From Myxococcales bacterium 68-20 (GTDB taxonomy: Bacteria; Myxococcota_A; Polyangia; Polyangiales; Polyangiaceae): DNA of 39,518 nucleotides. The notes under the pieces are model-generated. The model was given only the letters and a program-made list of their open reading frames with translations. It searched no databases and was not told the DNA's origin. A program made the translations under genes and the position numbers. The stretch lies in contig MKVQ01000045.1 of NCBI GenBank assembly GCA_001899635.1, forward strand, positions 1 to 39,518, read 5' to 3'. Below are positions 16,564 to 25,074 of the stretch, one piece after another (within the stretch, counting starts at the first letter, position 1; the number at the start of each line of letters is the position of its first letter).

Positions 16564-17890
16564 TGTTGGCGACATCGAGCGCCCACAAGTCCCTGTAGAT
16601 CGCCTTGTCGTTGCCAAAGCCGAACAGGATCCGCTCTCGCGCGGCGTCGTAGCTCCCAAACGCGCTGGTCCGCGCGGGCACGTTCGAGGGCACCTCGAGC
16701 TCCGTCCAGGCCTCGGCGTCGCGATCGAGGCTGAGCACTTGGATGTTCTCGATGGACGACTTCCCATCGGGGGTGCCGCCCCACACGAAGAGACGATGGC
16801 CCACGGGATCGAGCGCGTACGCTCCGTTGCGTCGCTTCATCGGTCCTGCGCCGTTGGCGAACAGGCGGCTCCACACGGCCGGTTCGCTTGCGAGGTCGAG
16901 CGCCCAGGTCTCTCCGTCGATCTCGAGCTCGCCGTCCTTCAGGGTCTGACCGCCGAACACGATCACGCGGTCGGCCACCTCGTCATAGGCGTAGTGAAAG
17001 CCCCAGCGCCCCTTCGGTTCCGGCTTCGACGTGGCGACGGGCGTGAAGCCGCCGTCGGCGGTGTAAGCGTGCACGCTGCAGTTGGCGCCCGAGGCCAAGT
17101 TCGCGCCGCAGACCGACAGCCAGCGCCTGCGCTTCGAGTCGTAGATCAGGCTCCCCGTGTAGCTGCCGGGGGCGTCGCCGATCACGTCGAGCTTCGTGGG
17201 CGTCAGGGACCGCTCGTCGTAGTCGAGGCGGTAGAGCGACGACGGCGTGTCTTCGATAACGGCGCCTTCCCCCGTCACCGCTCCGCCGAAGAAGAGCATG
17301 GCCCGTTCGCCCGGGATCGGCGCCACACGTCCGCCCGGCAATTGGGGGAGACCGGTCCCAGCGAGAGGTGACCACGTGCTCTTCGCGAAGTCGAAGCGCC
17401 AGGCGTCGTTCGCGGGCGTGAATTGCTTCGGGTAGTAGTGGAAGCCGCCGAAGACGACGAGCCCGCCGGCCCCTTCCGGATCGGTCCACCACGCGCCGTA
17501 CTCGCGACCGGGCGGCCCCACGTCATCGCCCCACTTGGCGACGCTGGTCCAGGCGAGGGGACGAAGCGCGATCGGCACCGTCTGACCGCATCCGAGGCGC
17601 AACGCGACCTCGCCGTCCGCGGCGGAGAGGTACGGCGCGCGGATCGTGACCGTCGTCGCGTCGACCGTCACCACCGCTCCGCCCGTGGCTTCGTACGTCA
17701 GATCGCCGTCGCGCGCGAACGTGAGGCGCCCGCCCTCCGAGACGCTCAGCTTCGCGGGAGCCCGCGCTCGGCACTCGGCGGCCGGATCCGAAGGCGAGCC
17801 CGGTCCGGAGCTCGAGCAGCCCACGAGCGCAAGCGTGAGCGCAAGCATGACGAAGTCGCACGGCAAAGGAGCAGCGTGATGACGGCCCAT
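16550..17890 (-). CDS. Kelch-repeat lipoprotein
   Basis: 446 aa from the chosen ATG (MGRHHAAPL). The lipobox is ALVGC with SSS after it, and an inner ATG at 17848 would also keep the signal peptide. A small beta domain (about 50-135, EGGRLTFARDGDLTYEATGG) is followed by Kelch-type repeats: GGLVVFGGFHYYP...WRFDFAKSTW, MLFFGGA, VIVFGGQTL...TWALDL, LFVWGGTPDG...VLSL, ILFGFGNDKA...LWALDV. This predicts a galactose-oxidase-like beta-propeller outside the cytoplasm. No copper-site residues could be confirmed, so it is probably a binding protein. It converges with the TPR/winged-helix gene with a 14-bp overlap. Confidence 0.82.
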   Translation of the reverse strand: MGRHHAAPLPCDFVMLALTLALVGCSSSGPGSPSDPAAECRARAPAKLSVSEGGRLTFARDGDLTYEATGGAVVTVDATTVTIRAPYLSAADGEVALRLGCGQTVPIALRPLAWTSVAKWGDDVGPPGREYGAWWTDPEGAGGLVVFGGFHYYPKQFTPANDAWRFDFAKSTWSPLAGTGLPQLPGGRVAPIPGERAMLFFGGAVTGEGAVIEDTPSSLYRLDYDERSLTPTKLDVIGDAPGSYTGSLIYDSKRRRWLSVCGANLASGANCSVHAYTADGGFTPVATSKPEPKGRWGFHYAYDEVADRVIVFGGQTLKDGELEIDGETWALDLASEPAVWSRLFANGAGPMKRRNGAYALDPVGHRLFVWGGTPDGKSSIENIQVLSLDRDAEAWTELEVPSNVPARTSAFGSYDAARERILFGFGNDKAIYRDLWALDVANINPR

Positions 17891-18507
17891 GGATGTCTTG
17901 TTGCTGTGGTCGTTCGAGGCGGCCACTTAATCGTGGCCCCGGCCGATTTATGCTCTGTTCCGTGCGCCAGCGGCCGCGCGCGCATCTCGCGCTCGACGAG
18001 GACAGGCTGCGCCCCGAGAGGGATGCCACTGTCGCCAGCGTGGTCGCGATCGCAAAGCCAGCGCTTCGCGGATCGAGCCACACGATGCGCCGCTCGTCAC
18101 CACCAGCTCGAGCACGCAGCGAACGACCTGCGCGGCCATCACCGGTAGCTGGCGGAGCGCGTGGACGATGTGGCTTCGTACTGCCTTGTCGGAGGTGGAT
18201 CGGCTCGCGAAGTAGCGGTCCTCGAGGCGAGGCATCTTGGCGAGAAAGGCGAGACGGAACCGCGGAGCAGACCTCTCAGATCGGCTGCGACCGTCGATTC
18301 CTGGCCGAGCGCTGAGATCGCCCCTGACGCTCCGACAGCTCTTTTGCGGGTGCCGGCCATGAGATGTGCTCTAAGCGTTCCCCCAGATCCCGTTCGCATG
18401 GAAGGCCTACCCACCTCACTTCTTGCCTTCTGAAGGTTGCATCGAGCCCACAGCCCGCCGCTCAATGTCGACAGCGCCCATCGTCCGGATCCCCACGAGG
18501 AAAGCTC
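17891..18507 (+). other. 617-bp stretch without a confident gene
   Basis: Frames are open on both strands, but none has recognisable domains. A minus-strand stretch around 18000-18250 (with RLAFLAKMPRLEDRYF and QVVRCVLELVVTSG) reads more like protein than its surroundings and could be the remains of a gene, but no complete product can be built. The last 15 bp include the CGAGGA ribosome-binding site of the next gene. Confidence 0.4.
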
Positions 18508-19986
18508 ATGTCATTCTTGTTCTCGAGATGGCTCACAGCGTCAGCCGCCGCATTGGTGTTTGGACTGGCTGCCGGCACCCTCGCCGCATGTAGCGACGAC
18601 CCGCCGGCCGACGACCCGCGGGCCGACGACCCGCCGGCCAATGTACCGCCGTCCGCCGTACCGCCGGTGGTCCGCAACGTCACCCTCGAGACGGCGGAAG
18701 ACACGCCCCTCGATGTGCACCTGTCGGCCAGCGACGACGGAGCGCTCAGTTTCACCATCGTCGACGCACCGGACCACGGCACGTTGAGTGAGATGGGCGC
18801 CAATGGATCCATCACCTACACGCCCGGCGCCGACTACAACGGCGAAGATGCATTCATCTTTCGCGCCACCAACCGCGAGGGCCAAAGCGCCGAGGCCACG
18901 GTGACCATCACCATCACCCCAGTGAACGACAAGCCGACGATCTCCTCGGTGGCCGACCAGAGGATCACTGCCGACAGCTCGACCGGCGACCTGGCCTTCA
19001 CCGTGGGCGACGTGGAAACCGCGGCCGCCAATCTCACGGTCACCGCCACGTCCTCCAATACCGAGCTGGTGCCCAACGACCCCAGCAATCTCGTCCTCGG
19101 TGGCTCCGGCTCCAGCCGCACCCTCGCCGTCGTCCCCGCCGCCAGGGCGAGTGGCTCCACGACCATCACCCTCTCGGTGAGTGATGGCTCCGCCACCACC
19201 ACCACCACCTTCACGCTCGACGTCACCGGTTTTGCGAGCCTCTACTGGATGACTGCCGCCGGCTCGCTGTGGAGGGTCGACGTGAACGGTACGAATGCCA
19301 TCGAGCTCGTGACCGGCATCAGCGGGGCAGCTTCCGTCGCAACCGACCCGGTGACCCGTACGGTCTTCTACACGCGCGACAGCGCGATCGTTCGAGCGGA
19401 CAGTGATGGGGCGAACCGGGTCGATGTCGTGGCGAACGGAGGCTACCCCAGCGGGCTGGCAGTCGATTCGACGAACCGCAAGCTGTACTGGTCCGACTTC
19501 AACGGCAAACGGGTCATGCGCGCCGAGCTGGACGGCAGCAATTCAACGCAGGTCGTTGGCGCCATCGATAGCCCGTCTGCCATCGCGTTCGATGTCCCGA
19601 ACGGCAAGGCGTATGTCATTACGTACAACAACACCAGGCTCGTACGATTCAACCTCGATGGTACCAACCTGGAGACCCTCGCTTCGAACCTGGGCGGCCA
19701 GGGCGTGGGCCTGGCGGTCGATTCGACCGGCGGGAAGGTGTACTACTCGACCCGCGGCACCAGTATCCATGTCGCCAACCTAGACGGCTCCAGCGCCACC
19801 ACCCTGGTGACGAACCAGACCACCGTGCACGGGATTGCCATCGATAGAACGGCCGGGCGGCTGTATTGGGCTGATTGGTTGGGTGGCGTGGTCCGGAGCG
19901 CCATTCTGGCCGACGGCAGCGATATCAAGGACATGAACTCGGGCAACGGCAGGAACTTGGGTCTGGCCTGGATGCCTGCGCCGTAG
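18508..19986 (+). CDS. cadherin-like/YWTD-propeller lipoprotein
   Basis: 492 aa. The start is the ATG preceded by ACGAGGA; the frame is open upstream, but the signal peptide fixes this start (TLAAC, Cys28). A linker of three DPPAD-like units follows. Residues about 56-140 are a cadherin/VCBS-like Ig-fold domain (EDTPLDVHLSASDDGALSF, then GSITYTPGADYNGEDAFIF). Residues 141-240 are a second Ig-like domain (NDKPTISSVADQ). Residues 244-490 form an LDL-receptor-type YWTD six-bladed propeller (SLYWMTAAG, VFYTRDS, KLYWSDFNGKRV, KAYVITYNN, KVYYSTRG, RLYWADWLGG). It probably binds a ligand at the cell surface. It appears to be a single-gene unit with a terminator behind it. Confidence 0.87.
   Translation: MSFLFSRWLTASAAALVFGLAAGTLAACSDDPPADDPRADDPPANVPPSAVPPVVRNVTLETAEDTPLDVHLSASDDGALSFTIVDAPDHGTLSEMGANGSITYTPGADYNGEDAFIFRATNREGQSAEATVTITITPVNDKPTISSVADQRITADSSTGDLAFTVGDVETAAANLTVTATSSNTELVPNDPSNLVLGGSGSSRTLAVVPAARASGSTTITLSVSDGSATTTTTFTLDVTGFASLYWMTAAGSLWRVDVNGTNAIELVTGISGAASVATDPVTRTVFYTRDSAIVRADSDGANRVDVVANGGYPSGLAVDSTNRKLYWSDFNGKRVMRAELDGSNSTQVVGAIDSPSAIAFDVPNGKAYVITYNNTRLVRFNLDGTNLETLASNLGGQGVGLAVDSTGGKVYYSTRGTSIHVANLDGSSATTLVTNQTTVHGIAIDRTAGRLYWADWLGGVVRSAILADGSDIKDMNSGNGRNLGLAWMPAP
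18598..18642 (+). repeat. three 15-bp tandem repeats in a linker
   Basis: Three consecutive 15-bp units encode DPPAD, DPRAD and DPPAN directly after the lipidated Cys of the YWTD lipoprotein. Unit number changes would stay in frame and alter the tether length. Confidence 0.8.
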
Positions 19987-20022
19987 CCGGGAGCGGGCGC
20001 GCTTCGACGGATCTGCTCCCGG
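19987..20022 (+). terminator. hairpin after the YWTD gene
   Basis: CCGGGAGC (19987-19994) can pair with GCTCCCGG (20015-20022) across a 20-nt loop, one base after the stop codon. There is no T-run. It lies just before a stronger terminator and may assist it. Confidence 0.45.
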
Positions 20023-20029
20023 ATTTCGG

Positions 20030-20069
20030 ACCCGATGAAGCGCGCCGGAGTCGGGCTTCATCGGGTTTT
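20030..20069 (+). terminator. rho-independent terminator
   Basis: A perfect 12-bp stem, ACCCGATGAAGC (20030-20041) with GCTTCATCGGGT (20055-20066), has a 13-nt loop; the TTTT tract (20066-20069) starts at the last stem base. It is oriented to stop plus-strand transcription from the YWTD gene before it runs into the convergent DUF1552 gene. Confidence 0.85.
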
Positions 20070-20094
20070 CGGGCGGGCCCTCAGTTGGTCGATG

Positions 20095-21549
20095 TCAGGC
20101 GAGGATCTCGGTGAGCGGCTTCCAATTGTACGCCGCGTTCCCGAACGTCTTGACCGGCACGTCGAATGCCATGCACAGCGCCGTCAAGAAGTCGTTGTTC
20201 GTTCGCCAAGCCGTGTTGGATGAACCGTTCCGTGCCCACGAGACCGCCTGCGCGCTCGCGTTCAGTGGGTCCGGAGCGGCATGGATGCACTGACCGGTCT
20301 TCAAGAAGTTCTTGCCCCCGCCGATCACGATCGGCGTTCCCTTCGCGCTGTGGACCATCGTCCCGAAACTGTGCAGCCAAATAATCGCGGTATTATCCAA
20401 CACGGTTCCGTTCCCCTCGGGAATGGCCGCGAGGCGGTCCATCAGGTAGCCGAGCGTGACGTTCCCATACCATCCAACCAGGGGTGAGAGCTTGGCGTAG
20501 TCTCGTCCGTGATCGTAGGCCCCGTGCACCCAGCCGCTAACGTCCGATCCACCCGGGATCACGAAGTCGGACCCGACAAAATTGCTCTTCTTGTCGTCCG
20601 CAAAGCCAGAAAAGTTGTAGGTTACGAGCCGCGTAGCGTCGCAGGCGATCGCGGCCACGGCAATGTCCATGAACGCCTTGACGAACCCCGAGAGAACGCC
20701 AGCCGCTGCGGTCTGCGGAGCGAGCTCCGGTGGAGGGGAGAGCCAGTTCATCTGCTTGGGGACGACGAGCGATGAGGGAATTGTCGGAGGAGAGCAGGCG
20801 GCGCCAATCACCTTCATCTCGTTTTCGAGCGCTCGCACGTTCGCCAGGTGCGACTGCATTTTCTCCCGATCCGCGCTACCGAGACGGCTCATGTAACTGT
20901 TCAGGTCCCTGACAGCGAAGTCCAGGACGCTCTTCTTCTCGGCCCGCTGCAATTGTCCCATGAGCCCGGCGCCGAACACGCGTTGGAAGATCTTCTGGAC
21001 ATCCATCTCATTCAGGACGGGCGAATTCTTGTCGAGCCAAGACATGGCGGTCTGGCCCGAATAGTCAGCGGGATAGGCTAGCGGGAAACGCCCATCGATC
21101 GATCGAAACGGGGTTCCATTGAACCTCTGGCTCGCAATGAACTGATCGACCGAAATGCCAGGCCCCGGCGCGAAGCGGTTGTCCGTGCCCGGGACCGCGC
21201 CGGAGACCGCGCCCGTCAATTGTTGCTGTACGAAGTTGTGCCCAATGCCGGGTTCTTCCAGTCCTGGCTCGAAATCGCACGCGCGAGTGTCGATGTTTTT
21301 GATGACGAGAAGGTTCTTGGCATGACGCTGCAGCGGCGCCAGGCACGGATATGCCGACAGGTCGCTCAACGGGCCGGCCGGAGGGAAGAAGTCTTTCTCG
21401 CTCACGTGCGTGCCGTTCAGCGTGATGATGAGGCGCTTGGGAAAAGCCGGATCGGCACGGCCTGTGCGGGAGTGGAGGAGGGGAACGAGGCCTGCCGCAG
21501 CGATCGCGCTCGCACCGGCAAGCCAGTTGCGCCTGGATATCTTCGTCAT
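20095..21549 (-). CDS. DUF1552 domain protein, Tat-exported
   Basis: 484-aa DUF1552-family protein of unknown function. The N-terminus SRRNWLAGASAIAAAG is a twin-arginine signal, so it is exported folded. Typical features include RLIITLNGTHVSEKDFFPP, a central ADREKMQSHLANVRALE helix and C-terminal NNDFLTALCMAFDVPV. The ATG at 21549 was preferred over a TTG at 21555 because a GGAGG lies 8 nt upstream. It follows the DUF1592/DUF1588 gene by 15 bp on the same strand. These two families are encoded side by side in Myxococcota and Planctomycetes, suggesting a joint periplasmic role. The family resembles sulfatase-like or DUF1501-type proteins, but activity is unproven. Confidence 0.88.
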   Translation of the reverse strand: MTKISRRNWLAGASAIAAAGLVPLLHSRTGRADPAFPKRLIITLNGTHVSEKDFFPPAGPLSDLSAYPCLAPLQRHAKNLLVIKNIDTRACDFEPGLEEPGIGHNFVQQQLTGAVSGAVPGTDNRFAPGPGISVDQFIASQRFNGTPFRSIDGRFPLAYPADYSGQTAMSWLDKNSPVLNEMDVQKIFQRVFGAGLMGQLQRAEKKSVLDFAVRDLNSYMSRLGSADREKMQSHLANVRALENEMKVIGAACSPPTIPSSLVVPKQMNWLSPPPELAPQTAAAGVLSGFVKAFMDIAVAAIACDATRLVTYNFSGFADDKKSNFVGSDFVIPGGSDVSGWVHGAYDHGRDYAKLSPLVGWYGNVTLGYLMDRLAAIPEGNGTVLDNTAIIWLHSFGTMVHSAKGTPIVIGGGKNFLKTGQCIHAAPDPLNASAQAVSWARNGSSNTAWRTNNDFLTALCMAFDVPVKTFGNAAYNWKPLTEILA

Positions 21550-21564
21550 GGACAATGCCTCCGT

Positions 21565-23286
21565 CTATTCAACCATATGGCTGCGAAATGCTTCACTCAT
21601 CGCGATTGACTTGAAGAGCGCGCGAATGTCTCCCTTCGACGATTCGAAACTGGCTCGCACGCTCTCCAGCGAGGCTTTGTCTCCCTCGACCGGCGGGCGG
21701 CCCAAGGCGAATTGGAAGAGCTGCGTGGCGAAGCACTGACGGACTTGTGCACTGTTCGCCAAACGTGAGGCGAACTCGACGGGGGTGGAGACCGGTCCGT
21801 CGACGTCGGTCCCGCTCAAAGCCGACGACGTATCGACGGGCACACCATTGTCCATCGTGCGATAGGCCCCGATCTCGTCGAAGCTCTCGAAGGGAAAGCC
21901 GAGCGGGTCGAGCGTTCTATGGCAGCCGGAGCACTGTGGGTTGCTCGAGAGGGGTTCGAGCTGCTGACGCGTGCTCTTGCCACTCGGTCGGGGAGGAAGG
22001 TCGGAGTTTATCGTGAACGGCGGCGGTGCGATGGTCTTGCATAGCAAGTTGTTCAATACCCACTTCCCGCGCCTCACCGGAGAGGATGATTCCGTGTTTG
22101 CGAGGAGTGAAAGAAAACTCGGCTGCATGAGGAGTCCGCGCCGTGTGCTCGGAAGGGGAATTTTGTAGGTTTGGTAATATGCAAGTGGCGTCGTCTGCGG
22201 GGTTCCGTAGAAAGACACGTTTTGCGGAATGCCAACGCTGTAGTCTGCCGTGAGGAGGGTGGACAGCTTGGCGTCATCCTTCTGGATCACGTACCGCACG
22301 AATTCCTCGGACTCGAAGCGAAACGCGACCGGTGACTGCGCGTCCCACGTTGGGTTGGTCTTCGTCAGCACGTCGATACCGTCGAGCCCGAGCCACTGCC
22401 GAGTGAACAGGATGATCCCTCGGCCGAAGCGCTCGTTGTCGCCGATGAGACGGTCGATCTCCTTGTTGACCGCCGCGTCGTCCGAAAGGCCGCCTGACGC
22501 CGCCGCCGCGCGTGCCGTATCGTCCGGCCCGCTCGCCCAGAAGAACGAGGCAAGGCGTCCGGCGAGATCGATTGGCGAGAGCGGTGCCCGCGCGCCCGCC
22601 ACGGTCTGACTGAACCCCAAGTAGAGGAAGTTCGGCGACGCGAGCATCCCGGAGAGCATGACGCGCGTCGCTTCCTGGGCGCTTGCAGCGTTTCCGTTGT
22701 CGTCCTTGAGCGCGCGTGTCGTCTGATAGAGTTGGATCAGGTCGTTGGTCAGATCCGCCGTGAGCCCGCCGCGAAAGAGGCTCGACCCAAGAGCCGTGAC
22801 GAGTCCCTGGGCGCAGGCCGTCTCGTCCGTCGAGGGCGTGCATCGGCCGAGCTCGAGAGCCGTGGCGAGGTGCTGGGTGGCCAGCTCATCAGCGGTGTCG
22901 AGGTACGCTCGAAGCTCGACGATCGAAGGCGACGTGAGGTTTTGGCCAATCTCAGCAGGAAGCGATGTGATGGGTGCGTACATCGGCCTCCCATTCGCAT
23001 CGAGGGGACGAGGCTTCAGCTTGAGAGAATCGCGCAGCGAATTTTCGTACTCGTAGCGCGTGAGCCTCCTGAGGCTCGAGCCAAGCGCGCCGTAGCTGTC
23101 TGGCGCAGCTGCATCGCTCCTCCCGTGGTCGCTGCTGTCGAGAGGCCGGTTGCTTCGATTGAAGTCGTACTCGGGGCCGGTGCATGCCGCCAGGGTGAGA
23201 GCGGACGCCATCACTAGACCTGGCCAAGAGCGGGCTAAGCGAATGCGATGCTCTCGAATCGTCGCAATTCGTCCTGCAGAATCCAT
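21565..23286 (-). CDS. DUF1592/DUF1588/DUF1595/DUF1585-type lipoprotein with a c-type haem motif
   Basis: 573 aa. The second of two adjacent ATGs is chosen: an AGGAGG lies 5 nt before it, too close to the first. The signal ends in the lipobox TLAAC. Domains in order are a DUF1587-like start (LRRLTRYEYENSLRD), DUF1595 (about 100-160), DUF1592 (about 190-320, LASFFWASGPDD), DUF1588 (about 345-440, RRGLLMQPSFLSLLA) and DUF1585 at the end (AMSEAFRSHMVE). One haem c attachment motif, CSGCH at residues 452-456, lies in NPQCSGCHRTLDPLG. The protein is expected to be a periplasmic or surface monohaem protein. It is first in an operon with the DUF1552 gene. Confidence 0.88.
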   Translation of the reverse strand: MDSAGRIATIREHRIRLARSWPGLVMASALTLAACTGPEYDFNRSNRPLDSSDHGRSDAAAPDSYGALGSSLRRLTRYEYENSLRDSLKLKPRPLDANGRPMYAPITSLPAEIGQNLTSPSIVELRAYLDTADELATQHLATALELGRCTPSTDETACAQGLVTALGSSLFRGGLTADLTNDLIQLYQTTRALKDDNGNAASAQEATRVMLSGMLASPNFLYLGFSQTVAGARAPLSPIDLAGRLASFFWASGPDDTARAAAASGGLSDDAAVNKEIDRLIGDNERFGRGIILFTRQWLGLDGIDVLTKTNPTWDAQSPVAFRFESEEFVRYVIQKDDAKLSTLLTADYSVGIPQNVSFYGTPQTTPLAYYQTYKIPLPSTRRGLLMQPSFLSLLANTESSSPVRRGKWVLNNLLCKTIAPPPFTINSDLPPRPSGKSTRQQLEPLSSNPQCSGCHRTLDPLGFPFESFDEIGAYRTMDNGVPVDTSSALSGTDVDGPVSTPVEFASRLANSAQVRQCFATQLFQFALGRPPVEGDKASLESVRASFESSKGDIRALFKSIAMSEAFRSHMVE

Positions 23287-23789
23287 CATGACCTCCTTCA
23301 GCGCCGGCTGGCGGCATCCACGGCCCACGCTTTGGCCCGCTCAAGCGAGAAACATGCCCGTAGGGACGCCGGCGGGCTGATACCCGAGTGGGCAGATGCG
23401 TTACGGTGGGATGGGCGTCGACCTCGCGCTCCCCGGAAGCCCCGCACGCGACAGCTGATGAGGTAGAGGCGCTCTCGTCGATCCTCCGCCCGGTCGCGCA
23501 CGTTCTGTTTCACCGCGCGGGAGCTCCTCCTCCGCGCGCTGTCCCCCAGCGTGTTCCTCTCAACGCAACTCCCGCCGGAGGGCCTTCTCCCTCGAGCACC
23601 CCTGGCGCGATCTCGCGGCGACGTCGCCCACCTCTCAACACCGCGTCCGGGAGAGAGCGCCCTCCGCGCCAGTCTGCTCCGGAGAAAACTAGAAGGCTTC
23701 TTCCGGAGCAAACCGTTCCGACGTTCTTTTCCAGCGGGGCGGCCGCTCCGGTGCGCTGTACTCTCTATGAGCCCAAGCGGTAGCGAAGG
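23287..23789 (-). other. 503-bp stretch without a confident gene
   Basis: The region upstream of the DUF1592 gene presumably holds its promoter. Open frames occur on both strands, but their translations are Arg-rich and low in recognisable structure. I see no RNA gene or clear repeat. The ribosome-binding site of the DUF1592 gene (AAGGAGGT) is at its edge. Confidence 0.4.
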
Positions 23790-24014
23790 TCAGCGATAAA
23801 GGCCGACGACGCCGCCCGCGCCCTCGCGGCGTCGACCGCGTCCTCCGCGTCCGCGAGCACGATGCGGAGGATGGACGGGCGCGTGGTAGTGGACGATCGC
23901 CGAGACGGAGGACTTCGCCACGCTGAACCGCTCGGCGATCTCGGCGAGGGGCAGGCCTCGGGCGCGGAGTTGGCGGACCTCCTCGGCCTCGTCGTTCGCC
24001 CTGCGTCGATTCAA
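23790..24014 (-). CDS. small helix-turn-helix protein
   Basis: A 74-aa product if translation starts at the TTG at 24014 (LNRRRANDEAEEV); an ATG at 24083 would overlap the divergent membrane gene by 39 bp and adds a His-rich stretch with no RBS. The core EEVRQLRARGLPLAEIAERFSVAKSSVSAIV is a clear helix-turn-helix (broken here as EEVRQLRARGLPLAEI and AERFSVAKSSVSAIV), as in small phage-like or resolvase-tail HTH proteins. The C-terminal third is Arg/Gly-rich and probably unstructured. It may bind DNA in the divergent intergenic region. It could also be a fragment of a larger recombinase or transposase. Confidence 0.5.
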   Translation of the reverse strand: MNRRRANDEAEEVRQLRARGLPLAEIAERFSVAKSSVSAIVHYHAPVHPPHRARGRGGRGRRREGAGGVVGLYR

Positions 24015-24044
24015 CGCAGGCCGCGCGAACCATCGACATCCACA

Positions 24045-24521
24045 ATGGTGCCGATGCTGCTCTTCGTGCTGCTCACGATTCATTCGTGGTTTCGCTGGGC
24101 CGTGGTCCTATCCACGCTCACGGTAGGTGCGCGCTACGCACGGGGATGGATCCGTAGACGGAGCTGGACGCCCACCGACTCGGCGCTTGCGCGAGCGTGG
24201 GTCGGCGCGATCGATATTCAGGTATCGCTCGGGCTTCTTCTCTACTTCACGGCGAGCCCACTCGCGGACATCGCGCGTCAGGACCTCCGCGGGGCGTGGT
24301 CCGACGATTCGCTTCGCTTCTTCGGGATCCTTCATCCGCTCTCGATGCTTGCCGCGGCCTTCGTCGCGCACGCGGCTTGGATCTGGACGCGTCGAACGGA
24401 AGACGGTGCGAACGAGCGCTTCCGGCGGCTCGGGCTTGGTGTGCTCGGTGTGCTGGTGCTCGTCGTCCTCGCGATCCCATGGCCTTTCCTTTCGTACGGC
24501 CGTCCCGTCACTCGGATGTGA
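24045..24521 (+). CDS. four-helix membrane protein, cytochrome b-like
   Basis: 158 aa with four predicted transmembrane helices (about 2-30, 50-71, 92-113 and 128-150). It resembles a widespread uncharacterised membrane family in Bacteroidota and Myxococcota, with an N-terminal HSWFRW, a central GAIDIQVSLGLLLYF and ILHPLSML, ending in IPWPFLSYGRP. His13, His97 and His109 lie within helices and could be haem ligands, but this is inference. A second ATG at 24054 is equally possible. It is followed after 5 bp by a DUF3817-like gene, indicating an operon. Confidence 0.75.
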   Translation: MVPMLLFVLLTIHSWFRWAVVLSTLTVGARYARGWIRRRSWTPTDSALARAWVGAIDIQVSLGLLLYFTASPLADIARQDLRGAWSDDSLRFFGILHPLSMLAAAFVAHAAWIWTRRTEDGANERFRRLGLGVLGVLVLVVLAIPWPFLSYGRPVTRM

Positions 24522-24526
24522 TTCCC

Positions 24527-24931
24527 ATGATCGAGCTCCGACGTTTACGCCTCCTCGCCTTCATCGAAGGCAGCTCGCTGCTCGTGCTCGTCGGCATTGC
24601 GGTGCCTCTCAAGCACGTCTTCGACGTCCCGGTTGCAGTGAGGGGCCTCGGGCCGCTCCACGGCCTTGCGTTCCTCGCCTACGTCGTCTCCGTCGTCGAT
24701 GCGCTCGGAACGCGCCGCCTCGACCGCCTTCAGGCAGGGCTCGCCATCCTCGCGGCCATGATCCCGGGTGGCAGCTTCCTTTTCGCGCGACTCATCACGC
24801 GCCTCGCGGCGGAGGAGACCGGCGCCGCATCGGCAGCGACGGATCACCAGCGCGACGTTCGCGGCCCAGGGCCAGGTCAGGATCACGTGTCGGACGTCCC
24901 TGTGTCGAAGAACCTCGACGAGAGGACGTGA
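24527..24931 (+). CDS. DUF3817-like membrane protein with antisense read-through tail
   Basis: 134 aa. Residues 1-95 match the DUF3817 pattern: FIEGSSLLVLVGIAVPLKH, then LGPLHGLAFLAYV, and AAMIPGGSFLF near the end, with three membrane helices. Family members normally end soon after this last helix. Here the frame runs on for about 39 polar residues that are antisense to the zinc-ribbon gene (24545-25012), so the natural stop seems to have been lost. It starts 5 bp after the cytochrome b-like membrane gene. Function is unknown. Confidence 0.75.
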   Translation: MIELRRLRLLAFIEGSSLLVLVGIAVPLKHVFDVPVAVRGLGPLHGLAFLAYVVSVVDALGTRRLDRLQAGLAILAAMIPGGSFLFARLITRLAAEETGAASAATDHQRDVRGPGPGQDHVSDVPVSKNLDERT

Positions 24932-25012
24932 CGACCAGGCCTCCGAGCCGTAGCGTGCGCCGCATCCCGGGCACGTGGCCGCGAGCGCGTCTCCGTTCCG
25001 AGGTTCGGCCAT
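24545..25012 (-). CDS. small zinc-ribbon-like protein with antisense read-through tail
   Basis: 155 aa in the open frame, but only residues 1-72 look like a real domain. CPGCG (Cys14, Cys17) and CRCG (Cys60, Cys62) flank SEAWSSRPLVEVL and ILTWPW, as in small Myxococcota zinc-ribbon proteins of unknown role. The start is ATG at 25012; an upstream ATG at 25030 is also in frame. The rest is hydrophilic and antisense to the DUF3817-like gene. The normal end of the domain, near 24803, abuts the normal end of that gene near 24812, so both appear to have lost their stops. Confidence 0.6.
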   Translation of the reverse strand: MAEPRNGDALAATCPGCGARYGSEAWSSRPLVEVLRHRDVRHVILTWPWAANVALVIRRCRCGAGLLRREARDESREKEAATRDHGREDGEPCLKAVEAARSERIDDGDDVGEERKAVERPEAPHCNRDVEDVLERHRNADEHEQRAAFDEGEEA

Positions 25013-25074
25013 GCCCGATGCATACGACACGGCGTGTCCTCCGAGGATGCGTCATGCTGACGCGAAGGAGCGCA

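Noticed and set aside
23388-23783. Plus-strand gene upstream of the small HTH gene
   Set aside because: The translation is Pro/Arg/Ser-rich without a recognisable motif or RBS, and looks like random GC-rich open frame.
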